NCBI GenBank assembly: GCA_002707525.1
Contig: PAND01000018.1
Location: 65,759 to 129,758, forward strand
Source: Flavobacteriales bacterium
GTDB lineage: Bacteria > Bacteroidota > Bacteroidia > Flavobacteriales > Schleiferiaceae
Direction: 5' to 3'
DNA: 64,000 bases
The notes under the pieces were generated by a model. It made no database searches. It saw nothing but the letters and a program-made list of their open reading frames with translations, and was not told where the DNA came from. Below, one piece after another: positions 1 to 8,729 of this stretch. Within the stretch, counting starts at the first letter, position 1. Each line of letters begins with the position of its first letter. Position numbers and translations under genes: made by a program.

Positions 1-631
1 CAGGAATCATTTTAATGATTTTTGGAAGTTTTCTTCCATCAAACTGAGTTAATTCAGAGGCTTGCATCTGAGTAATTAGAAAATCGTCTTCGTCATAAAA
101 TTCACCCCCAAGTTGAACGAAGGTCTCTTTGTCAATAAAGGCAAGGATTTTACCCCAAATAACCGGTGCATCTGGCTTAGGCACCAACTCTAGCACCCAA
201 CAATTTTGACCAGCTACAACTTTACTTCCTGTAATAGATGGCACATAATCTACTGTCAAACTACCAGCATTAATCAGCGCGTCATTTGAAATATCCGTAC
301 CCATCCAATTTTGTACCAGAGCCGCCGGGAGGGCGATTAGTTTTTTAATTGCAGGAACAAAGTTCCATATATCCTCTCCATTTTTCATAAATACCGTGCC
401 AGCGTCTCGCTTTGGACCGGTGATAAGAATGCAACTCATTTCTGTTCCTTTATTCCAGAGTTTGGCATTCATTGTTCGCTCCCAACCGGGTCGAACAGTT
501 GTAATGCTCATTTCTGCTGTGCTTTGAGCACCCCGCAGATACGCTTCGCTTTTTTTTAAAATTTCAAAGGCGTCCTGTCCTAAAAGGAATGAACAAGGAA
601 AAAAAAGAAAAATAATGAGAACTCTTTTCAT
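1..631 (-). CDS. LolA-like outer-membrane lipoprotein-sorting protein, partial (3' end beyond window)
   Basis: The frame opens with ATG at 631 and runs unbroken off the left edge, giving about 210 residues. The N-terminus (MKRVLIIFLFFPCSFLLGQ) is a Sec signal peptide. The mature part resembles the Bacteroidota LolA-like family of 'outer membrane lipoprotein-sorting' proteins: an early helix with RGAQS, then a half-barrel pattern including NWMGTDISNDAL and a run ending in DGRKLPK. Family members are periplasmic and bind lipids or lipoproteins; the client here is unknown. It lies 50 bp downstream of gpsA on the same strand and may be its last operon partner. The C-terminus cannot be assessed. 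Confidence 0.72.
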   Translation of the reverse strand, partial: MKRVLIIFLFFPCSFLLGQDAFEILKKSEAYLRGAQSTAEMSITTVRPGWERTMNAKLWNKGTEMSCILITGPKRDAGTVFMKNGEDIWNFVPAIKKLIALPAALVQNWMGTDISNDALINAGSLTVDYVPSITGSKVVAGQNCWVLELVPKPDAPVIWGKILAFIDKETFVQLGGEFYDEDDFLITQMQASELTQFDGRKLPKIIKMIP

Positions 632-681
632 AGCGTGTAATTCAGTTGTGTTAACATCTTCACGCTATCAATGTTTTCATC

Positions 682-1683
682 TTAACTGAGTTTCTGAGCT
701 AATTTTGCCATAACTTTTTTTGCAGACTTTCCTTCATATAAGATGGCGTGAACCGCTTTTACTATTGGCATTTTGACCTCCCGTTTCTTGCGAAGTTTAT
801 GAACTAATGGAACGGCATAATAACCTTCTGCAACCATAGTCATTTCCGCCCTAGCACTCCGAACTGTGTAGCCCTTACCCAGCATATTACCAAACATGCG
901 GTTACGGGAGAATTGACTGTAACCAGTCACTAATAAATCTCCTAGATAAGCACTCTTATAAATATTAACCTTTGTATCTGATACGGCATTCATGAAACGC
1001 TTCATCTCACGCACTGAATTACTCATAAGGACTGCCTGAAAATTATCGCCATAACCCAAGCCATGGTATATTCCTGCAGCAATAGCGTATATGTTTTTCA
1101 TAACTGCAGCATACTCGGTACCGTAAAGATCATCGCTCCAAGTACATCTTACGTAGTGACACTCTAAACAACTAACCAACATTTTTGCGGCCTTTTTCTC
1201 CCGTGCTGCTACTGTAAGAAAACTGAGTCGCTCAAGGGCAATCTCTTCCGCGTGACACGGACCTGTAATGACAACAATTTGTTCTTCAGGAACGCGGAGA
1301 ACTTCATTGAGATAACGTCCAACAATCATGTTTTCATCGGGAATGATTCCTTTTATGGTTGTTGCAATGATTTTTTTGCTCAATAACGACGGAGTTAGGT
1401 CTGCTAAAACCTCTTTGACAAAGGCACTTGGTACCGCTAAGACAATAATATCAGCATCCCTCACACAATCTGAAACATCAGTATAAACAGAAATGGACTC
1501 TGGCTGAAAACCTACAGAACTTAAGTACCGCGGATTGTGATGATGGCGTATCACATGAGTTGCACTATCGGTATTATGCATCCACCAAGAACAATGACCT
1601 AGGTTTTCGCTAAATATTTTTGCAAGTGCGGTTCCAAAAGAACCCCCTCCTACAACAGCAACTTTGAGAGCGTCAACATCCAT
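682..1683 (-). CDS. gpsA: NAD(P)-dependent glycerol-3-phosphate dehydrogenase GpsA
   Basis: It makes sn-glycerol 3-phosphate from dihydroxyacetone phosphate in the cytoplasm, the entry to phospholipid synthesis. The 333-residue product has the Rossmann motif GGGSFGTA at 12-19, the GPCHAEE segment near 141-147 and the catalytic lysine in AVMKNIYAIAAGI at about 196. The length matches the family. The ATG at 1683 shares one base with the stop codon of the upstream M28 peptidase gene (TGATG), so the two are translationally coupled. A TTG one codon earlier is possible but less likely. Confidence 0.95.
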   Translation of the reverse strand: MDVDALKVAVVGGGSFGTALAKIFSENLGHCSWWMHNTDSATHVIRHHHNPRYLSSVGFQPESISVYTDVSDCVRDADIIVLAVPSAFVKEVLADLTPSLLSKKIIATTIKGIIPDENMIVGRYLNEVLRVPEEQIVVITGPCHAEEIALERLSFLTVAAREKKAAKMLVSCLECHYVRCTWSDDLYGTEYAAVMKNIYAIAAGIYHGLGYGDNFQAVLMSNSVREMKRFMNAVSDTKVNIYKSAYLGDLLVTGYSQFSRNRMFGNMLGKGYTVRSARAEMTMVAEGYYAVPLVHKLRKKREVKMPIVKAVHAILYEGKSAKKVMAKLAQKLS

Positions 1684-3350
1684 CAAAATTGTATTTCAGA
1701 CTCCATCTCTTTGTTGTCCCGTTTGTAGACTACATTGGTAATATCGCCCAGTTTGTATGCTGAGAGCGCACGCATATAAGAGTAGATATCATCTATGGTA
1801 AAATCTCCGATTTTCAGAACAATGTCTCCTGCTTTCATACCCGCTTTAGCAGCAGGTCGATCTTCCGAAACTCCGTCTAATCTTACACCAGGCCCACCAT
1901 AAATATAATCCGGCATTACACCCAAAGTAACTGTAAAACTCGGAATCGTTTGTTGCTCTGCAGACTTAGTTTTCTGGAATGTCAATCTCTGGTATTCAGA
2001 CGTTTTGATTGTGATTGCTTTAACAAAATCAGCCAATTTTACCATGCCTTTAAAATTCACTTTGTCAACGTCATCTGAAGGTTTATGATAGTCTTCATGT
2101 GTACCTGTGAAAAAGTGGAGCACTGGTATATCCTTAAAATAAAAAGAAGTATGATCGGATGGACCAACCCCGTATGGATCTTTCTTGATATTTAAATTAT
2201 GTACTGGCTCTGATAACACTCTATCCCATTCCAATGCCGTTCCTGTTCCTGAGATTTGAAAACGATTATCCCTAAGGCGGCCCACCATATCAAAATTGAT
2301 CATATAATCCACTGTCTCTAATGAGAAAGTTGGGTTCTGAGTGAAATATTTTGATCCTATAAGACCGCTTTCCTCTGCGCTAAAAAATAGAATTGCATAA
2401 TTGTAATTTTGGTCATTTCGAGCTCCATAATAGTTCAACAACTCTAACAACAACGTGGTTCCGGATCCATTGTCATCAGCACCGTTATGAATAGCTGCCT
2501 TGCCTTCATACAAACTGTTCTCATTACCCATGCCAATATGATCATAGTGCGCACCAAAAACAACCGTGTTGCGCTGCCCATTATCAATGAACCCTATCAA
2601 ATTGTAACCTAAACTAGATTGTTCTTCCATGTTAACTGAAAGGCTAATTTTTCTGCTCTTGGAGATTAACTGATCCTCGATATTTTGATTTCGAATAAAA
2701 AGAACAGGAATATCAATAGACTTTATCGATTTAAATAATTCAGAAACATCTGAAGCCGTCTTTTCAGGATTAATTAAGAGAACTGCTCGAGCGCCTTTTT
2801 GCTTTGCGACTTTGAGTCTTTGCCTTACACTATGGTATGAGGTATAGGCACTGTGTGGGTGAATACCATCAGGAGAACTTATGTTTAATACGGCTATTTT
2901 ACCTTCAACATTCTTACCGGAGTAATCATCGTAAGAACCGTCTTCTTTTGTTATTCCATAGCCAATATTTACCGTCCTACCACTAGCGTCTCCATTACTA
3001 CTGTATGATACGGGATAATAGTCAACTCGCGGAACTAAATCTGTTTTTCCTATTCTTAAACCCGTGACATCATAATTGACGTTGATATTCTCTGCAATGG
3101 GAAAAGGCTGCAAATAGCCCTGCTCTCCAAAGGGTAATAACCCCAATGTAGCCATTCTATCTTGTATGAAGTCTCTTGCTACATCACTTTCAGGAGTACC
3201 AGGAAGTCGTCCTTTCAATGAATCAGAGGAAAGAAAGGACAAGTCGGTCTGCATTCTTGTTAACGATTCTTCATCGTAAACTTCATCTTGAGCCAATGTA
3301 GGAAGCGAAAAACCTAACAGTAAGGAAAATATAATTAATCGCTTGTTCAT
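1683..3350 (-). CDS. Secreted M28 family zinc aminopeptidase with PDZ domain
   Basis: This is an exported 555-residue peptidase that probably trims peptides in the periplasm or at the surface. Residues 1-20 are a Sec signal peptide (MNKRLIIFSL... ending LA-Q). The zinc site is complete: H268 and D270 (AHYDH), D292/D293 (GADDNGSG), E326/E327 (SAEESG), D354 (NFDMVG) and H422 in HEDYHKPSDD. A protease-associated (PA) insert lies around 130-240. A PDZ domain spans about 472-545 (GVRLDGV...AGMKAGDIVLKIGD). The frame stays open 31 codons upstream, but the ATG at 3350 gives the clean signal peptide and sits 22 nt after a perfect TACCTTTG promoter element. The gene overlaps gpsA by one base. Confidence 0.93.
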   Translation of the reverse strand: MNKRLIIFSLLLGFSLPTLAQDEVYDEESLTRMQTDLSFLSSDSLKGRLPGTPESDVARDFIQDRMATLGLLPFGEQGYLQPFPIAENINVNYDVTGLRIGKTDLVPRVDYYPVSYSSNGDASGRTVNIGYGITKEDGSYDDYSGKNVEGKIAVLNISSPDGIHPHSAYTSYHSVRQRLKVAKQKGARAVLLINPEKTASDVSELFKSIKSIDIPVLFIRNQNIEDQLISKSRKISLSVNMEEQSSLGYNLIGFIDNGQRNTVVFGAHYDHIGMGNENSLYEGKAAIHNGADDNGSGTTLLLELLNYYGARNDQNYNYAILFFSAEESGLIGSKYFTQNPTFSLETVDYMINFDMVGRLRDNRFQISGTGTALEWDRVLSEPVHNLNIKKDPYGVGPSDHTSFYFKDIPVLHFFTGTHEDYHKPSDDVDKVNFKGMVKLADFVKAITIKTSEYQRLTFQKTKSAEQQTIPSFTVTLGVMPDYIYGGPGVRLDGVSEDRPAAKAGMKAGDIVLKIGDFTIDDIYSYMRALSAYKLGDITNVVYKRDNKEMESEIQF

Positions 3351-3371
3351 GAGTTTGGTTTTATTATCTAC

Positions 3372-3379
3372 CAAAGGTA
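3372..3379 (-). promoter_or_regulatory. Bacteroidota -7 promoter element for the M28 peptidase-gpsA operon
   Basis: TACCTTTG on the minus strand is a perfect match to the Bacteroidota -7 consensus TAnnTTTG. It implies a transcript start near 3365 and a leader of about 15 nt before the ATG at 3350. No convincing -33 TTTG lies at the usual spacing. Confidence 0.6.
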
Positions 3380-3391
3380 CGCACCAAAGAT

Positions 3392-3399
3392 TATATTTG
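3392..3399 (+). promoter_or_regulatory. Bacteroidota -7 promoter element for the flippase-dut run
   Basis: TATATTTG on the plus strand matches TAnnTTTG exactly. It lies 13 bp from the divergent minus-strand element at 3372-3379. The predicted start near 3406 leaves about a 10-nt leader before the ATG at 3416, which argues against the GTG at 3404 as the true start. Confidence 0.6.
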
Positions 3400-3415
3400 G
3401 AGTGTGACAAGTGGG

Positions 3416-4858
3416 ATGAAACAACTTGCTGGCCAAACAGCAATTTATGGATTAAGCAGCATTTTAGGGCGCATGGTCAACTTTCTGTTGGTTCCCCTTC
3501 AGACTGCCGTATTAACACAATCGGAATACGGTATAAACATTGACTTTTACAGTCTAATCGCTTTTCTAATTGTAGTTGTCACCTTTGGAATGGAGACGGC
3601 ATATTTTCGATTTAGCGAAAAAAAAGACTGGGATGAGTCTAAGGTTTTTAGTACGTCTGTATCCATGATTTTATTGGTTCTTATTGGCATAGGCGTCTTA
3701 ACCTTTGCATTTAAAGACAGCTTGTTATATGCTCTTAGATACGAGGAGTCACCGGAATTCTTGTACTACTTGTTGATCATCTTGGGCTTAGATGCGCTCG
3801 GGGCCATACCCTTTGCTAGACTTCGTAGAGAAAATAAAGCAAAGCAATTCGCGGGTATAAAATTGGCACTCATCTTTTCCAATGTACTTATCAATCTTTA
3901 TTTCTTTTTACCGGCCTTATGGGAGCTCAATGGAGCTGTTCCTTGGTTTACGCATTCTTTTAGGGGAGTCAAGTATATATTCATTTCCAATGTTTGTGCG
4001 TCTTTACTTATGTTCACCTTATTAATACCCACCTTTAAAGGACTTAGATTCAAGTTAGAAAAGCAGTATGTGAAAGGTTTATTGGCATTTGGAATTCCGT
4101 TATTTATTGGGGGACTTGCTGGAATTGCTAATGAGATGCTAGACAGGCAATTATTAAAGTATTTACTTCCAACAGAGAGTTGGGCGGAAGGAGTGGGAGT
4201 TTATGGCGCCGTTTATAAGATTTCTGTTTTCCTCGTACTCTTTAACCAAGCCTTTCGTTACGCAGCCGAACCATTCTTCTTTAAGAATGCTAATGCGAGC
4301 GACGGTAGACAAAAAATGGCATCTATCATGGAAGGTTTTGCTTGGGTAATGTGTGTGGGATTTGTTTTAATACTCTCCGGGCTGGATTATCTTAAATTCT
4401 TTATTGACGATAAGTTTTGGGTTGGTCTTCATTTGGTTCCTATTTTATTATTGGCCAATGTCATTCTAGGCATTAATACCAATCTGAACATGTGGTATAA
4501 AGTGAGTGATAAAACCTCCTACGGTATATACATAACCTTTATTGGTCTTGCTGTAACCGTTTTAGGAAATGTTATTATGATTCCTAGCATAGGGATACTA
4601 GGTGCTGCGTTAACCACGCTTATGGCCTATACCGCCATGTTTATAGTAAGCGCTATTTGGGGGCAGCGTTTGTATCCTGTTCCATATAACTGGGGGAAGA
4701 TTCTCTCGTTAATTGGGGTATCTAGTGCACTTGGGTTTGCCCTTCATTATTTTCCTCTCAGCGACACTTCTTTGAAAATTGGATTAGGCCTAAGCTATCT
4801 TTTCGTAATGATTATGGTAGAACGCAACGGACTCTTTAAATTTGCCTTCCGAAAATGA
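3416..4858 (+). CDS. Polysaccharide/lipid-linked oligosaccharide flippase (MATE/MOP superfamily)
   Basis: The 480-residue integral membrane protein has about 14 predicted transmembrane segments and the N-terminal pattern of Wzx-type flippases ([19 protein letters not shown]). Members of the oligosaccharide flippase family move undecaprenyl-linked glycans across the inner membrane; the substrate here is not known. The chosen start is [12 protein letters not shown]; an upstream in-frame GTG falls at the predicted transcript start. The stop overlaps dut (ATGA at 4855). Linkage to a sugar nucleotidyltransferase fits surface-glycan synthesis. Confidence 0.85.
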   Translation: MKQLAGQTAIYGLSSILGRMVNFLLVPLQTAVLTQSEYGINIDFYSLIAFLIVVVTFGMETAYFRFSEKKDWDESKVFSTSVSMILLVLIGIGVLTFAFKDSLLYALRYEESPEFLYYLLIILGLDALGAIPFARLRRENKAKQFAGIKLALIFSNVLINLYFFLPALWELNGAVPWFTHSFRGVKYIFISNVCASLLMFTLLIPTFKGLRFKLEKQYVKGLLAFGIPLFIGGLAGIANEMLDRQLLKYLLPTESWAEGVGVYGAVYKISVFLVLFNQAFRYAAEPFFFKNANASDGRQKMASIMEGFAWVMCVGFVLILSGLDYLKFFIDDKFWVGLHLVPILLLANVILGINTNLNMWYKVSDKTSYGIYITFIGLAVTVLGNVIMIPSIGILGAALTTLMAYTAMFIVSAIWGQRLYPVPYNWGKILSLIGVSSALGFALHYFPLSDTSLKIGLGLSYLFVMIMVERNGLFKFAFRK

Positions 4859-5289
4859 AGATAGACGTAATTTATAGCGGTAAACATGCGCTTCCACAAT
4901 TTGAAACAGCTCAAAGTGCTGGAATGGACCTACGCGCCAATATTGATAACGCTATTGTACTGCAACCTGGCGATAGAGCACTTGTTTCCACTGGTATAGC
5001 CATAGCTCTACCGGAAGGATATGAGGCACAAATTCGTCCAAGATCAGGCCTCGCTTACAAGTTTGGCGTGACTGTACTGAATAGTCCCGGCACAATAGAC
5101 GCTGACTACAGGGGTGACATTGGTGTACTACTAGTTAATCATGGTAAGAAAGCGTTCGCTATTGAAGACGGTATGAGGGTTGCACAACTAGTAGTGGCCA
5201 AATACACCCAATTCAATTGGAATGAAGTAGAAGATCTAACCAACACTAAAAGAGGTAGTGGAGGTTTTGGAAGCACTGGAAAACAATAA
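4855..5289 (+). CDS. dut: dUTP diphosphatase
   Basis: It hydrolyses dUTP to dUMP, keeping uracil out of DNA and supplying dTMP synthesis. The 144 residues carry all five motifs of the trimeric dUTPase family: [30 protein letters not shown] and the C-terminal P-loop-like [10 protein letters not shown]. The length is normal. The start overlaps the flippase stop by four bases. Confidence 0.97.
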   Translation: MKIDVIYSGKHALPQFETAQSAGMDLRANIDNAIVLQPGDRALVSTGIAIALPEGYEAQIRPRSGLAYKFGVTVLNSPGTIDADYRGDIGVLLVNHGKKAFAIEDGMRVAQLVVAKYTQFNWNEVEDLTNTKRGSGGFGSTGKQ

Positions 5290-5320
5290 ATTTGAAGAAA
5301 CCAAATAATACTACTAAAGC

Positions 5321-6328
5321 ATGAAAATTATAGTTCCAATGGCTGGCAGAGGCTCGCGACTTCGCCCGCACACACTTACCGTCCCAAAACCGCTTATTCC
5401 AATTGCAGGAAAGCCAATAGTACAGCGCTTAGTAGAAGATATTGTAAGTGTATGTGGCAATAAAAAAGTGGATGAAATTGCTTTCATCATTGGAGATTTT
5501 GGTGCAGACGTAGAGGCAGACTTGATTAAAGTTGCAGAAAACCTTGGGGCAAAAGGAAGTATCTATTTCCAGGACAAACCATTAGGTACAGCTCACGCCA
5601 TTCATTGCGCTGCGGATAGCATGGACGATGAAATTGTAGTGGCTTTTGCAGACACGCTCTTTCGCGCGGACTTTACCTTAGATACGGATGCTGATTCGGT
5701 AATCTGGGTGAAACAAGTGGACAACCCTTCTGCCTATGGGGTAGTGCAATTTTCAGAAGACGGCACCATCAATAATTTTGTAGAGAAGCCAAAAGAATTC
5801 ATCTCCGATTCAGCTATAATAGGGATCTACTATTTTAAAGACGGTCCCGGATTGCGAAAGGAATTAAAGTATTTACTTGATAATGAAATATTGGACAATG
5901 GTGAATACCAATTAACAGATGCGTTAAGCGCACTGATGAATCAAGGCAAGGTGTTTCGTCCAGGCACAGTTAGCGATTGGATGGATTGCGGCAACAAGGC
6001 CATTACTGTTGAAACCAATAGCAAAATGCTTGGGTATCTAAGTGGAAAAGCAGAATTAAAAGGGGACAATATTAGCATTGAAAATTCTGAGATTATTGAA
6101 CCTTGTTATATTGGCAGCAATGTGGTATTGAAAAACGCCAAAGTAGGCCCTAATGTGAGCTTAGGAGATAATTGTATAGTTGAAAATGCGACTATTGAAG
6201 ACGCTCTTATTCAAACCAATTCTACCATTTCTAACATTCATTTAAAGGACAGTATGATTGGTAACCATGCACATGTTGATGGTCGCTGGACTTCTGTATC
6301 TTTGGGCGACTATTCAAGAATGGACTAA
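5321..6328 (+). CDS. Sugar-phosphate nucleotidyltransferase with C-terminal left-handed beta-helix
   Basis: The protein has 335 residues. The N-terminal domain (1 to about 235) has the NTP-transferase signature GRGSRLRPHT followed by PKPLIPIAGKP, and a metal-binding aspartate in FADTLF. The C-terminal part (about 250-335) has hexapeptide-like repeats (IGSNVVLKNAKVGPNVSLGD), as in bacterial glucose-1-phosphate thymidylyl- or mannose-1-phosphate guanylyltransferase relatives. It would activate a sugar 1-phosphate as NDP-sugar; the exact sugar and nucleotide cannot be read from sequence. The stop overlaps the next start (TAATG at 6326). Confidence 0.88.
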   Translation: MKIIVPMAGRGSRLRPHTLTVPKPLIPIAGKPIVQRLVEDIVSVCGNKKVDEIAFIIGDFGADVEADLIKVAENLGAKGSIYFQDKPLGTAHAIHCAADSMDDEIVVAFADTLFRADFTLDTDADSVIWVKQVDNPSAYGVVQFSEDGTINNFVEKPKEFISDSAIIGIYYFKDGPGLRKELKYLLDNEILDNGEYQLTDALSALMNQGKVFRPGTVSDWMDCGNKAITVETNSKMLGYLSGKAELKGDNISIENSEIIEPCYIGSNVVLKNAKVGPNVSLGDNCIVENATIEDALIQTNSTISNIHLKDSMIGNHAHVDGRWTSVSLGDYSRMD

Positions 6329-7974
6329 TGCAAAAAGTATTTGGAGTGTTGATAGCACTTCTTATCTCAATGTCATCATATGCGCAAGGCCCTTCAAAAG
6401 AAGGGCCTTCTGCATTATCAGACGCTTTCTACCGGGCGGAAACCTACCGTATCACGGGTCGTATGGAACTCGCAAAAGAGGCCTATGAGAAAATACTATT
6501 AGAAAACCCAACGCATGAAACCGCACTCTATCAGCTAGCACGATTACAATTTGCTGAAGGAGCCTACTTTAAAGCGGAAACATTACTAAAGGTAGGAACG
6601 GAAAATCATCCAAAGAATGAATGGATGTGGCGCATGCAAGCGCAAAACGCTAAACTAATTGGTAATACACGTAACACGCTTCATTCATTTGAACGCCTGA
6701 TTGAGTTACAACCAAATAAACCCGAATATATTCAAGATGCACTGAAAAGCGCAATAGCAGATGAAAACACAGAAAAGGCGCTCAAATACATAAATCTACT
6801 TGAGGAACGTTTTGGCAGTAGCCCTGAAACGATTCAGCAGAAAATGGAAATTCACCTTAGAAATAACGATGTCAAATCTGCAGATCTAGTGATTAAAAAT
6901 GCTATTGACAAGAATCCTAAACGAGCAGAATTCAGAGGTCTTGCGGCACAGTTCTATGATGCTAATGGCAAAAGAAAAAAGACCGAGAAAACCTTGTCAC
7001 AGGCCGTTTTAGACTTTCCTAACAATGCTCCTCTAGCCATGGAGTATGCGCGTTTTCTTCAAAGTAACGAAAAAGCCAAGGAGAGTATGTTCTATTTAGA
7101 GCGTGCGCTAACCGTACCGGGAATGAGTCTTAAAGACAAAGGGCCCGTATTGCTAAGCTTATGGGAAATTGCTAAAAGCGACACAAGCATGCTCCCCATG
7201 GTACACAGATCATGGGCTGCAACTAAAAAACTTCACCATGAGGAGGGCGCCTATTATTTGCTTGAAGGAGAAAGGTTGCTTTTAGAGATGGAACCGGAAC
7301 AAGGTGTTTTGATGTATTTACAAGCCGTTGAAAAAGGCTATAGCAATCTTGAAGTTTACACACAGATTGCTGAACTATGCAAACAAACTAAACAGGATAG
7401 TATTGCTATTGATATTATTAATCGATTGAAAAAGGATTTTGGACATCGAATCGAAATATTAGAATATATCGTGTTCTGGTATTATGAACAGAAATGGTGG
7501 CAAGATTGTGCTCAATTAGCTATGGAAAGTGCTCCAAAAGCACTTGAGGATAAGGTTCAAAAATGGTTCTATAATTTGGCAGGTACAGCATACTTTTCAC
7601 AAGATTCTGTTGAAATGGGCGTTAAAGCTTATACCTATAGCCTAGACCTTGAACGAGATGCAGCAGCATTAAACAATCTAGCCTGGGAACTTGGCAAGCG
7701 CGGTTTAGACCTTGAGCGGGCACTAAAATTAACTGAAGAAAGTAACAATAAGAAAGGTCTTGAAGCCACATATCTTGATACTTGGGCCTGGGTATTGTTT
7801 AAAATGGGAAACCACACCCAAGCTCAGAAAAAAATGGCATTAGCTTTGCAACTTCAAAGAACCTCACCCGATGCCACACTTTTTAGACATGCCGCTTCCA
7901 TTGAAAAAGCGCTTGGCAACCAAGGTAAATCTTTGGAATACAAGCAAAAGGCCGAGGAATTAGAAGGCAAATAG
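6328..7974 (+). CDS. Exported tetratricopeptide-repeat protein
   Basis: The 548-residue protein has a Sec signal peptide (MQKVFGVLIALLISMSSYAQ) and then repeated TPR helices throughout; AKEAYEKILLENPTHETALYQLARLQF at about 45-70 is a clear unit. TPR arrays are protein-protein scaffolds, so it is probably a periplasmic adaptor. It sits one base after the nucleotidyltransferase and 8 bp before a DUF4292 lipoprotein, an order I recall from other flavobacteria next to an EnvC-like gene; this suggests an envelope-assembly role (inference). A 10-bp perfect hairpin lies just after the signal-peptide codons. Confidence 0.85.
   Translation: MQKVFGVLIALLISMSSYAQGPSKEGPSALSDAFYRAETYRITGRMELAKEAYEKILLENPTHETALYQLARLQFAEGAYFKAETLLKVGTENHPKNEWMWRMQAQNAKLIGNTRNTLHSFERLIELQPNKPEYIQDALKSAIADENTEKALKYINLLEERFGSSPETIQQKMEIHLRNNDVKSADLVIKNAIDKNPKRAEFRGLAAQFYDANGKRKKTEKTLSQAVLDFPNNAPLAMEYARFLQSNEKAKESMFYLERALTVPGMSLKDKGPVLLSLWEIAKSDTSMLPMVHRSWAATKKLHHEEGAYYLLEGERLLLEMEPEQGVLMYLQAVEKGYSNLEVYTQIAELCKQTKQDSIAIDIINRLKKDFGHRIEILEYIVFWYYEQKWWQDCAQLAMESAPKALEDKVQKWFYNLAGTAYFSQDSVEMGVKAYTYSLDLERDAAALNNLAWELGKRGLDLERALKLTEESNNKKGLEATYLDTWAWVLFKMGNHTQAQKKMALALQLQRTSPDATLFRHAASIEKALGNQGKSLEYKQKAEELEGK
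6386..6409 (+). repeat. Perfect inverted repeat inside the TPR gene
   Basis: AAGGCCCTTC and its exact reverse complement are separated by AAAA. In the protein it encodes GPSKEGPS, directly after the signal-peptide cleavage region. No T-run follows, so it is not an intrinsic terminator. Confidence 0.7.
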
Positions 7975-7982
7975 CCATAAAA

Positions 7983-8729
7983 TTGAACCGTCTACACGCA
8001 CATAGCTTAATCAAATTAGTCCTGTTATTAGGAGCTTATCTACTGCTCGTAAATTGCGGCAGACCCATATCTCCAGAGAACCCACTAAAGAGAGAAAAAA
8101 TAAGTGACGGCGTCTCTCGTAAGATTATTGTTGAAGATAAATTTGAGTGGGCTCAGATTTTCACAAGGATTGAGACCAACACTCCGGAAAGCGCCCAGAA
8201 ATTTAGGGTCCAAGTGCGTTCAAAGAAAGACAGTATTCTCTGGGCGGCAATAAGCGATGATATGATTGGTCTACGAGTAGGTAAGGCTATCGTTATTGGG
8301 GACAGCGCAGCTTTTACGTCAACACTCTTGGGGTTAGACTGGACCGGTTCAGCACATGACTTAGCAGGGATGACAGGAGTAGAAGTCCCTTTTCCGTATT
8401 TGAATAAACTACTGCGCGGTCAATTAATTAGTGCAGAAGCTGCGATGCGTTACAAATTTGATTCAAAAAATGATAGTTGGGTTACTCAATATGCAATTTC
8501 TGGCAACAGAAAGGTTATTGTAGAACTTGACAGAGAATTACATGTCAAACACATGACCATTAGCGATCCAAAGGAGGTCGTTTATATTAAGTACTCCAAT
8601 ATTGATGTGCGAACAGGATACCCCATGCTCTTAGAATTAAGATTGGAGTCGCGTCCCAAATACACCGTTAAAATTGAAGTAAGTGAGATTCGTACCGAGG
8701 GACCTTATAACACCCCTTTTATTTTCTAA
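7983..8729 (+). CDS. DUF4292 family lipoprotein
   Basis: The 248-residue protein starts with TTG at 7983; no in-frame ATG exists near the N-terminus. The sequence LLVNCGRPISP is a lipobox, so it is a lipidated envelope protein. The body matches the Bacteroidota DUF4292 family, which has a LolA/LppX-like half-barrel pattern of beta strands. Function is unknown; a lipid or lipoprotein handling role would be inference from fold. The stop overlaps the next gene (TAATG at 8727), so it is probably co-translated with the EnvC-like protein. Confidence 0.8.
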   Translation: MNRLHAHSLIKLVLLLGAYLLLVNCGRPISPENPLKREKISDGVSRKIIVEDKFEWAQIFTRIETNTPESAQKFRVQVRSKKDSILWAAISDDMIGLRVGKAIVIGDSAAFTSTLLGLDWTGSAHDLAGMTGVEVPFPYLNKLLRGQLISAEAAMRYKFDSKNDSWVTQYAISGNRKVIVELDRELHVKHMTISDPKEVVYIKYSNIDVRTGYPMLLELRLESRPKYTVKIEVSEIRTEGPYNTPFIF

